Below are positions 1-6,538 of a stretch of 11,467 nucleotides of DNA, one piece after another; the first letter of the stretch is position 1; every line of letters starts with the position of its first letter. The position numbers and the translations under genes were made by a program. Source of the DNA: Dehalococcoidia bacterium (GTDB taxonomy: Bacteria > Chloroflexota > Dehalococcoidia > Dehalococcoidales > DAOWJH01); the NCBI GenBank assembly GCA_030640495.1, contig DAOWJH010000116.1:1-11467 (forward strand), in the 5' to 3' direction. The notes below the pieces were generated by a model. It had not been told where the DNA came from. It saw nothing but the letters and a program-made list of their open reading frames with translations, and made no database searches.

Positions 1-7
1 AGTGGCA

Positions 8-592
8 TCAAGGGCTCTCATTCCCGGGATTAATATAGATGTCAACATCCAGGTTAGCAACAGTTTCAATGTTGGTTTCTTCTTCGCCTTCGCCTATGAC
101 TTCAACCTGTTTGGTAGTGATCCTGGTTAACACCATGGTATTCAGCTCTTCACCCGAATCAAGGGCGGAGATGAAAGCCATCACCCGGTTATAATCACCC
201 TGCACACTTATATTCTTGAAGGACAGAACCTGGTAGCTGCCATCACCCACCTTTTTTTCGCTGACTGTGGGAGGGGGAATGGAGAGCTTACCGCTTTCAG
301 GGTTAACATTAATTCCGCTCTTCTGAGCTATACCGACGAGAGTGGTAAGGGCGTCGCTACCGGTTATGGGGGCAAGAAACTTGTTTACTTTATCGTATTC
401 TTCCTGTAGCTCCGTAATGTCGGGTAATTTCTTAGCCACTACCAGGCTTACATTGGCGATTTGCTCTTCAAATTCTTTTTGCTGTGCTCCCTGCTGGAAG
501 TACAAAAAGCCCAGAGCAATATAGATAATCAGGAAAAAGCCGATTATGATTAGGGCTGCCGAATGGCGAAATCTGGCTAGCAGGGCATTCAT
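8..592 (-). CDS. pilO: PilO-like type IV pilus inner-membrane assembly protein
   Basis: This 194-aa protein fits the PilO/GspM-type alignment component, which links the pilus assembly platform to the envelope. A short basic N-terminus is followed by one membrane segment (about residues 12-32), a coiled coil (about 35-75) and a small alpha/beta domain (about 78-190). The stretch LSFKNISVQGDYNRVMAF (123-140) matches the usual PilO core, where a Gly-x-Tyr turn precedes a helix. The length is typical for PilO (about 180-210 aa). It is the last complete gene of the leftward pilus operon, 18 bp after the 126-aa membrane protein gene, with AGGA just upstream of the ATG. Its TGA stop overlaps an ATG (TGATG, 6-10), so another coupled gene probably begins at the window edge. 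Family assignment rests on topology and motif, not strong identity. PilN, the usual partner, is not next to it. Confidence 0.75.
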   Translation of the reverse strand: MNALLARFRHSAALIIIGFFLIIYIALGFLYFQQGAQQKEFEEQIANVSLVVAKKLPDITELQEEYDKVNKFLAPITGSDALTTLVGIAQKSGINVNPESGKLSIPPPTVSEKKVGDGSYQVLSFKNISVQGDYNRVMAFISALDSGEELNTMVLTRITTKQVEVIGEGEEETNIETVANLDVDIYINPGNESP

Positions 593-610
593 ATTTTCCT
601 ATCTTTCTGG

Positions 611-991
611 CTACCGCCACCTCTCACGCAGTGCCTTCTGAACCTTCTCTTCTATCGTTTCCTCTACCGTCTTCTCAACCGTTCCCGTAATCACCTTTTT
701 TACCTCTTGCTCCAGTTTTGATAGCTCTTCATCATAGAAACGCTGGTATAGCTGTCTGCCCCGCCGCCACCCCACCAGCCAGACCATAGTTAATCCAAAC
801 AGGGCGACTGGTGCCACAATCTCAACTACAACCCCTTGAAACAGTAAGATAATAACGATAATCAGAATGGCGAAGGCGAATACGGCAGTATCAAGGTCCC
901 AGCGGGCAATGCTGGCTCTGACTTTGGCTCTCTGGGCAGCCGCTCGTTCCATTTCCGGGCTGACCTGTTGGGTAACCTTAGCTTCGTCCAT
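611..991 (-). CDS. Small two-helix membrane protein of the pilus operon, unknown function
   Basis: I do not recognise this 126-aa protein. It has a charged soluble N-terminus (1-32), two closely spaced hydrophobic segments (about 34-53 and 56-74) that would form a membrane hairpin, a basic patch (WRRGRQ, about 75-80) and a long charged amphipathic helix to the C-terminus (about 82-126, rich in E/K/V with a TVEKTVEETIEEKV pattern). The basic patch predicts both termini in the cytoplasm. AAGGAG (1000-1005) lies 8 nt before the ATG. It sits between the PilX-like pilin and the PilO-like protein, after a 64-bp gap holding a possible extended -10 promoter. Position suggests an accessory role in pilus assembly. 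It does not match PilN or PilP topology, which have a single membrane segment or a lipobox. Confidence 0.7.
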   Translation of the reverse strand: MDEAKVTQQVSPEMERAAAQRAKVRASIARWDLDTAVFAFAILIIVIILLFQGVVVEIVAPVALFGLTMVWLVGWRRGRQLYQRFYDEELSKLEQEVKKVITGTVEKTVEETIEEKVQKALRERWR

Positions 992-1030
992 GATTGTTTC
1001 TCCTTGGTAGTCTTTGTTTCCCCAGTCTCT

Positions 1031-1039
1031 ATTATAACA
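1031..1039 (-). promoter_or_regulatory. Possible internal extended -10 promoter
   Basis: On the minus strand the gap before the 126-aa gene contains TGTTATAAT, an exact TGnTATAAT extended -10 element, about 30 nt upstream of the AAGGAG site. No good -35 is seen 17 bp further up (CTAGGA). It could give the last genes of the operon extra transcription. It may also be a chance AT-rich match. Confidence 0.35.
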
Positions 1040-1055
1040 TTATACAGGGCAATTC

Positions 1056-2489
1056 CTAGTCCACCTGCCAGGAAGTGATGGTGATACCACCCAGTATCAG
1101 TGCCATATTGGAATTGATGGTTATACCCTCTGCCTCCGATGTAGAATCATACGCCGGCACGATAACCGCGCCGCTATTCCAGCTATAAGAAGAGTTGTTG
1201 AAGTCATCGTCTGTAACAGACATGTCGTCTGGTTTAAATATACTATCAACACTGGCGTCAGGTTCCACAATAACTTCATTGTAATAGCTGCCTGACACAT
1301 CCTTGGTAGTCCTGGCATAGAAGTACAGGTACAATATATCCTCCTCATCCTTATACTCTGCGATGGGTACAGCCGGGGAGAAGTTCCAGTACAGGCGATA
1401 GCGGTCGTCATCCGGATCATCCGGTGTATCCATGTCCATTTTGACGATCTCGGTAGGGTTAGAGGTAGTAATACCATAAGGTAATTGGCAAGTTGCGTGG
1501 GCAATGGCATTTTCGGGTTCAGGCGGACTAGTGGTACAGTAATCGAATCCCGGAGGAAGGTAATCCGTCAGGCTCTGTATGTGGTGAGTCAAGCCATCCA
1601 AGTTTTTAATCTCGATAGTATATAAAATGCTTGTTAACTCTCCAGGCAGGATAATTTCGGGATTGGAGAGCTTGGACACTTCAAGTAGCCCGCCTACGTG
1701 CCCGGCGCCAGTCCCTACCTTAATAGGAGCTACGGGACCACTGAGCGTATCAATAGCTCCCAGCTTCAAGAGAACCCAGTTATAGAACGTTGAGTTGCCG
1801 GGTGACAGTTCACCGGTCACATCAAACTTGATTTCCTTGACCTGCCTGACATCGAAAATCCGCATCGGTTCCGCGAAGTTGCCTGAGTCTATGTGTGGCC
1901 AGCGTAACCTTACCTGATCTCCCTTAGTCACAAAAGAGGGTTCCCCGATATCATCCGTCCACTCACCGCCAGCCACCCTGAGGCGGCTACTACCTGGTAT
2001 ATATTCGAGCCCTTTGGGTAGGACGTCGTAAACGGCATCCAGTCCCTGGGTGTTGTCGCTGCTAAGCTGCTCAAGTCTTATAATATAGGTGTAAGGCCCA
2101 CTGAAGTCATTGTCAACTTCAGCGGGGTCAACTGTCTTTGTTGGCCTGATTATGTGTTCCGTGGCCAGGGTCACCCCACCTTTGCCTTCCTCCGCCCGCA
2201 TGATGACGGTAGCACTTACCGGCACATCACACACGTAGAAGTTGAACTGGTCAGAGTCGTTTTCATCGCGGAGAGTCTCATATAGCCAATCTAAATCATA
2301 CAGCAGCTTCCACAGTATGTACTCCTGCGCCGCATCGGCGGCGTATAACCCTTTCACCTGCCTTTCGACGATCTGGCTGCTGGTGAGGGATGTACCGGTG
2401 AGCCTCAAAGCCGGGACTACCAGCAATGCCCCTATCCCCAGGAGTATTAAAACTAAAATGAATGCCTGGCCGGCTTGTTTCCTCATCAC
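1056..2489 (-). CDS. PilX-like minor pilin with two DUF11-like domains
   Basis: This 477-aa protein starts like PilX-type minor pilins: a basic N-terminus, QAGQAFILVLILLGIGALLV as the membrane helix (about 5-26), then LYAADAAQEY (48-57), which resembles the AADA-x-x-E motif of the PilX_N family. The cleavage-site Glu at +5 of classical prepilins is absent. The rest is an extracellular beta-rich region with two similar units. Unit 1 (about 131-240) has YTYIIRLEQL and LPKGLEYIPGS. Unit 2 (about 267-410) has YTIEIKNLDGL and LPPGFDY. Both continue into an (V/Y)RL(R/Y)W strand and a YN(W/E)V strand, as in DUF11 surface-protein repeats. The GTG start (2487-2489) shares one base with the TAG of the upstream pilin gene, and GGAGG (2499-2503) fits it; an ATG follows as the next codon. 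Likely a pilus tip or surface adhesin subunit. Typical PilX proteins are much shorter, so the added domains are unusual. Confidence 0.75.
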   Translation of the reverse strand: MMRKQAGQAFILVLILLGIGALLVVPALRLTGTSLTSSQIVERQVKGLYAADAAQEYILWKLLYDLDWLYETLRDENDSDQFNFYVCDVPVSATVIMRAEEGKGGVTLATEHIIRPTKTVDPAEVDNDFSGPYTYIIRLEQLSSDNTQGLDAVYDVLPKGLEYIPGSSRLRVAGGEWTDDIGEPSFVTKGDQVRLRWPHIDSGNFAEPMRIFDVRQVKEIKFDVTGELSPGNSTFYNWVLLKLGAIDTLSGPVAPIKVGTGAGHVGGLLEVSKLSNPEIILPGELTSILYTIEIKNLDGLTHHIQSLTDYLPPGFDYCTTSPPEPENAIAHATCQLPYGITTSNPTEIVKMDMDTPDDPDDDRYRLYWNFSPAVPIAEYKDEEDILYLYFYARTTKDVSGSYYNEVIVEPDASVDSIFKPDDMSVTDDDFNNSSYSWNSGAVIVPAYDSTSEAEGITINSNMALILGGITITSWQVD

Positions 2490-2986
2490 TATATCCCCCC
2501 TCCCCGCAGATAGACACTGAATTTAAGGGTTTCGCTGCGCGGCAACATATCACCTGCAGCAGCTGTAATGACGACATTGATAACCCTGTCGTCCTCGGGG
2601 TCCGGCGTAAAGTCAACAGAGGTGATATTCCGGCCAACAATGCTCGTTGTCTCGCTTTCGTCGGTACGCTGCAGCTTGCCGTCATCTAGCAAGGCATATG
2701 TGCTGGAGTGGCTTTTGTTCTCCTCCTCAAAGCTGGTGTAGTCAATCCAGTTTAGCTTGACAGCAGAACCGTCAGGCAAGTCAAAATCAGCACTCTGGGC
2801 CATTTGAAGGTCCTTCTTGATTGCCAGGGCAGCCTGATGCACATCGGTCAGGGCTACGACCTGGCTGTTGGTGCGGCCGGTGCCCCACACCACCTGGTGG
2901 ATGGAGACCACTATGCCCCATGTTATGACACCACCAATAGCCAGAGCCACCAGGAGTTCAATGAGAGTGAATCCCTTTTGTTTCAT
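2489..2986 (-). CDS. Type IV prepilin, PilW/GspJ-like
   Basis: This 165-aa protein has a textbook class III signal: the short leader MKQKG, cleavage after Gly5, then FTLIELLVALAIGGVITWG with Glu at +5 of the mature protein. The hydrophobic helix would lie in the membrane before assembly and in the pilus core after it. The remainder (about 40-165) is a small globular domain ending in a strand (LKFSVYLRGGGI). Length and operon position between two other pilin-like genes fit a minor pseudopilin of the PilW/GspJ type. Cleavage would need a PilD-type peptidase, which is not in the window. The start lies 3 nt after the preceding stop, with a GAGGG ribosome site inside the end of that gene (2994-2998), so translation is probably coupled. 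Confidence 0.85.
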   Translation of the reverse strand: MKQKGFTLIELLVALAIGGVITWGIVVSIHQVVWGTGRTNSQVVALTDVHQAALAIKKDLQMAQSADFDLPDGSAVKLNWIDYTSFEEENKSHSSTYALLDDGKLQRTDESETTSIVGRNITSVDFTPDPEDDRVINVVITAAAGDMLPRSETLKFSVYLRGGGI

Positions 2987-2989
2987 CTC

Positions 2990-3448
2990 TTAGCCCTCTA
3001 CCCTCTTAGTCTTGAAGGCGCATATCGTGAGAACCGGCTTGCCCCCCTCCCGGGATACGGTTACGGCGAGCTTTTGGATAGTTTCGACCCCAGTATAGGA
3101 GTCCCAGTCGATGCCATCAGTAGTGTCACCGTCGTTGGTGAAGGTAATATTAACATTTACGTCGTACTGAGGTGGAACGGTAATGCTTGTGATTGTATCG
3201 TCATTGAGATAGGTCTCGACATCGGTATAATAAGGCATCGCCTTGATAGCTTCAATGTAGGCGGTAGCCAGGTTCGTTGCCACCACATGCTCATCAAGTG
3301 TGCGGGTAGCTCTGGCGTTGGTATCAAGAGCCGTCAGTAAGCTTACTCCGATAGCCCCCAGGATTGCCACTGCTATCAGAGTTTCCAGGAGGCCTATTCC
3401 CTTTTGCCCCTGAAGAAATCTGAATTTCCTTTTTCTCAGCCATCTCAT
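2990..3448 (-). CDS. Type IV prepilin, PilV/GspI-like
   Basis: From the ATG at 3448 this is a 152-aa prepilin. The basic 17-residue leader MRWLRKRKFRFLQGQKG ends in Gly, then IGLLETLIAVAILGAIGVSL follows with Glu at +5, the classical type IV prepilin processing site. A helical stretch (about 40-60) precedes a beta-rich C-terminal domain that contains two Asp/Thr-rich loops and ends in a strand-like VSREGGKPVLTICAFKTKR. The frame stays open upstream to a TTG at 3505 that would overlap the pilC stop by 8 bp and give a 36-residue leader. I prefer the ATG because the leader length is more usual, although its ribosome site is weak (AAGG, about 11 nt away) and the TTG has GGAG only 3 nt away. GspI/PilV proteins are minor subunits that help start pilus assembly. 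Confidence 0.8.
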   Translation of the reverse strand: MRWLRKRKFRFLQGQKGIGLLETLIAVAILGAIGVSLLTALDTNARATRTLDEHVVATNLATAYIEAIKAMPYYTDVETYLNDDTITSITVPPQYDVNVNITFTNDGDTTDGIDWDSYTGVETIQKLAVTVSREGGKPVLTICAFKTKRVEG

Positions 3449-3497
3449 AATATTGTTAGCCTTGTGTCCAGGGTTGACCTGCCTGCTGGTTAAGTTG

Positions 3498-4748
3498 TTA
3501 GCCAAAGGCTCCGGTGAGGGTATACATTGGCATGATTACTGATATGGCGATGAAGCCGACCAGTAGAGCAATACCTATGGTGCTCAGGGGTCCTATCATT
3601 CCTACCATGGCGCTCGTTTTTTCTTCGGCGGTAGTTTCGTAGAAATCGGCGACAACCCCCAGGGTGAAGTCAAGGGTATTGGTTTCCTCACCCACCACTA
3701 CCATCTGGACCAGCAATGGTGGAAATATAGCTATGCGGGACATTGGTTCAGATAGTCCGCCGCCGAGGAGTAATCCCTCATTGACCTGATTTAGGGCAGC
3801 CTGAATGACCTTGTTGTTGCTGGATTGGGGCATCAACTCCATTATTTCCTGCAAATTCAGCCCGGCGCTGATCAGCACCGACGTAGTTCGGCTGAAACGG
3901 GCTAACTCCCCCATGAGGGTGGGGGGACCAATTATAGGGGCAGTGAGCCGCACCCTATCAAGCAGTCGTCTTCCCGAAGGCTGCTTGACCAGCCACAGCA
4001 CTATGGCGACCATTAGTGCCCCAGCTACCAGGAAATAAATCGGGTAGCCGGTAAGGACATTGGTTATAGCGATAAGTATCCTGGTAGGTAAGGGTAGTTC
4101 TACATTCATAGCAGTGAACATGCCAAGTAGCTGGGGCATGACCACGGTCATAAGGATAGCGACTACAACTACGCCAACACCGAGAACCATCATTGGATAG
4201 GTTAAAGCCCCACCTATCTTTTTAGCTATTGCCCCCTGTTTTTCAAGGTAGTCAGCCATTCTATTCAAAACAGTTTCCAGATTGCCTGACTGTTCACCAA
4301 CAGCAATGGTTCTGCAGTAGATATCGCTAAAAGCCTTGGGGTGTTTGGCAATGGCTTGAGAGAAGGCGCTGCCGCCGCGGATATCATCAACAATAGAGCC
4401 CAGAGTCTTCCTGAAGGCTCGGCTGGTGGCTACCTGCCCCTGGAGAATTTCCAGAGCCGGCAGGAGCGAGATGCCTGACCTGATAAGGGTGGCTAGCTGG
4501 CGGGAGAAGACAATCACATCTCGTGGCTTAACTTTGAAAAGGGTGGGCAGAGCCTCTTCCAGGCTGAACATAGAGGGAGCGACTTCCAGGCGTATTGGGT
4601 TGTAGCCTTGCCCGATGAGAAGGCGCTCAGCCGCCACCTCATTGGTAGCCTTGATGGTGCCTTTGACCACTTTCCCCTGGGTGGTAGCGGCTACATAGCG
4701 GTAAGATATAACTTTTCCTTTTGTGGAAATATCAAGGGCTTTTGCCAT
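3498..4748 (-). CDS. pilC: Type IV pilus platform protein PilC (GspF family)
   Basis: This 416-aa protein is the inner-membrane platform that the PilB ATPase acts on during pilus extension. It has two T2SSF domains (about 78-201 and 284-405) with the family signatures IAVGEQSGNLETVL (148-161) and VVGEETNTLDFTL (351-363). Each is a helical cytoplasmic bundle followed by membrane helices (about 183-205, 228-254 and 385-410). The N-terminal segment YRYVAATTQGKVVKGTIKA (17-35) is the usual PilC start. Length is normal (about 400 aa). It begins 9 bp after pilB with an AAGGA ribosome site, so the two are co-transcribed and probably co-translated. Nothing seems damaged. Confidence 0.95.
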   Translation of the reverse strand: MAKALDISTKGKVISYRYVAATTQGKVVKGTIKATNEVAAERLLIGQGYNPIRLEVAPSMFSLEEALPTLFKVKPRDVIVFSRQLATLIRSGISLLPALEILQGQVATSRAFRKTLGSIVDDIRGGSAFSQAIAKHPKAFSDIYCRTIAVGEQSGNLETVLNRMADYLEKQGAIAKKIGGALTYPMMVLGVGVVVVAILMTVVMPQLLGMFTAMNVELPLPTRILIAITNVLTGYPIYFLVAGALMVAIVLWLVKQPSGRRLLDRVRLTAPIIGPPTLMGELARFSRTTSVLISAGLNLQEIMELMPQSSNNKVIQAALNQVNEGLLLGGGLSEPMSRIAIFPPLLVQMVVVGEETNTLDFTLGVVADFYETTAEEKTSAMVGMIGPLSTIGIALLVGFIAISVIMPMYTLTGAFG

Positions 4749-4757
4749 TATCCTTCC

Positions 4758-6461
4758 TTAGCCGATAGAGGAAACATTACGTATCACTTCGTAGGGAGTA
4801 GTGGTACCTGCCTTTACCTTTAGCATTCCATCATGCCATAGTGAGACCATGCCTTCTTTATGGGCTTGGGCGCGAAGTTCATCGGAGCCGGCGCCACTCA
4901 GAACCAGCCTTCTTATTGACTCACCCATCACCATAACCTCAAAGATGCCGGTTCGCCCCAGGTAGCCAGTATTGGCGCAGAAATTGCAGCCAGCACCAAC
5001 GAGAAACTCCGATTGCTTCTCGCCTAGCTCCTGTTCGTAAGCCATTTGCTCATCAGGACTGACCTCGGTGGGACGGGAACAATAGGGGCAGACGCAGCGC
5101 ACCATTCGCTGGGCAACGATGCCAATCACTGCTGAGGTGAGAAGGAAGGGCTCTACCCCCAGGTCTATCATTCGGAAGATAACACTCACGGTATCATTGG
5201 CGTGGACTGAGGAGAGCACCAGGTGACCGGTAAGGGAGGCCTGGGTAGCTATCTGAGCGGTCTCAGCATCACGTATCTCGCCTACCAGAATAACATCGGG
5301 GTCAAGCCGCATGGAGGCTCTAAGTCCACTGGCAAAGGTCAGCCCGGCGGTTGGGTTGACCTGCATCTGATTAATATTGGCGAAGCGGTACTCTACCGGG
5401 TCTTCAATGGTCAAGATATTACGTCCGGTAGCATCAAGCTGGTTTACCGTGGCATACTGAGTGGTGGTCTTGCCTGAGCCGGTAGGACCGCTAATTAATA
5501 TCATTCCAAAGGGGGTCTTTACCATTTGGAGGAACCTCTCCAGGGTCTGAGGCAGAAAGCCTATCTCTGGTAGGGGGAGAAAGGCAAAGGTCTTATCCAG
5601 GATACGCAGCACCACCATTTCACCATGTATAGTATTTGAGGTAGCTACCCGGATATCCACCTCTCTATCTCCCATGTCAAAGGTGATTTGCCCATCCTGA
5701 GGGCGGCGGCGCTCGGCAATATTCAGCCCAGCCATTATTTTTACCCGGGAGAGTAACGGCGGATGGACACTCAGGGGGAGGGCCATAATATCATGCAAGA
5801 TACCATCAATGCGGTAACGAACACGTAGCTTATCCTCCTGAGGCTCAACATGAATATCGGAGGCTCGGTCTCTCACCGCCTGTTTGATAAGAAGGTCTAT
5901 GGCACGAACAACGGGGGCTTGAGCGATTGCTTCAGCTGAGACCCTTGCTGTCTCCGTTACCCGTGCCTTCTGGTAGCGGGTGGGGATTTGACTGAGCTGT
6001 TCTTCAATCTCACCACCAACCCTGTAATTGAGGTCAATCATCTCTTGGATATCCTGAGAGGTGCTGAGCACCGGCTCAATCCTTTTCCTGGTCAGGGTTG
6101 CCAGGTCCTCAATAGTCTGGATATCCCTCGGGTCTTCCATGGCTACCACTAGGGTACCATTAAGTGCATCTATGGGGATAACGCCGTATTTCCTGGCTAT
6201 TGCCTCAGGGATTAGGGCTACGGCGTTGGGTCGAACCCCCTCTTTCTTCAAGTTGACGAAGGGGATTCCCAGTTGCAGGCTGGTAAACAGTGCCAGTTGC
6301 TGTGGTGAGATTAACCGCTGTCGCAGCAGAACTCGCTCAAGTTTATCGCCGTCCTTGGCTTGTGCTTCCTTGGCATGCTGTAACTGTTCTTTAGTAATCA
6401 GCTTTGCCTCGACCAGCATCTGGCCTAACCCTTCTGGCGATGTTCTTTTAGGTGACTCCAT
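4758..6461 (-). CDS. pilB: Type IV pilus extension ATPase PilB (GspE family)
   Basis: This 567-aa hexameric ATPase powers pilus extension on the cytoplasmic face of PilC. It has an N-terminal MshEN/GspE_N region (about 8-145), an N2 domain (about 175-290, with ASDIHVEPQ at 200-208) and the RecA-like motor. Walker A is GPTGSGKT (325-332), the Asp box is EDPVEYR (353-359), Walker B is ILVGEIRD (391-398) and the His box is LTGHLVLSSVHAN (410-422). A zinc-type Cys cluster is present: C456/C458/C461 and C492/C495. All catalytic motifs are intact. The N-terminal repeats lack the Arg and Gly expected in c-di-GMP-binding MshEN motifs. The ATG has GGAGG close by (6465-6469). The Cys cluster, MshEN-type N-terminus and pairing with pilC favour PilB over the retraction ATPase PilT. 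Confidence 0.95.
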   Translation of the reverse strand: MESPKRTSPEGLGQMLVEAKLITKEQLQHAKEAQAKDGDKLERVLLRQRLISPQQLALFTSLQLGIPFVNLKKEGVRPNAVALIPEAIARKYGVIPIDALNGTLVVAMEDPRDIQTIEDLATLTRKRIEPVLSTSQDIQEMIDLNYRVGGEIEEQLSQIPTRYQKARVTETARVSAEAIAQAPVVRAIDLLIKQAVRDRASDIHVEPQEDKLRVRYRIDGILHDIMALPLSVHPPLLSRVKIMAGLNIAERRRPQDGQITFDMGDREVDIRVATSNTIHGEMVVLRILDKTFAFLPLPEIGFLPQTLERFLQMVKTPFGMILISGPTGSGKTTTQYATVNQLDATGRNILTIEDPVEYRFANINQMQVNPTAGLTFASGLRASMRLDPDVILVGEIRDAETAQIATQASLTGHLVLSSVHANDTVSVIFRMIDLGVEPFLLTSAVIGIVAQRMVRCVCPYCSRPTEVSPDEQMAYEQELGEKQSEFLVGAGCNFCANTGYLGRTGIFEVMVMGESIRRLVLSGAGSDELRAQAHKEGMVSLWHDGMLKVKAGTTTPYEVIRNVSSIG

Positions 6462-6538
6462 TTTCCTCCCCTCCCGGTAACCTAATAAATAACTCCAGTT
6501 TTGGTAATGTTATCAACAATTACCCACGACTAGAGTGG

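Noticed and set aside
2804..3340. 178-codon plus-strand frame opposite the pilin genes
   Set aside because: It is antisense to two clear prepilins with GFTLIE/GIGLLE motifs and shows no domain of its own.
3449..3505. TTG start that lengthens the PilV/GspI-like prepilin by 19 residues
   Set aside because: It would give a 36-residue leader and overlaps pilC; the ATG at 3448 gives a more usual basic 17-residue leader. It cannot be fully excluded.
6061..6480. 139-codon plus-strand frame opposite pilB
   Set aside because: It is Ser-rich shadow coding antisense to the PilB N-terminus; no ribosome site or family.
6484..6516. Promoter in the 77-bp gap before pilB
   Set aside because: TTGATA is present on the minus strand, but no good -10 hexamer lies at the right distance; the gap is short enough for read-through from the operon promoter.
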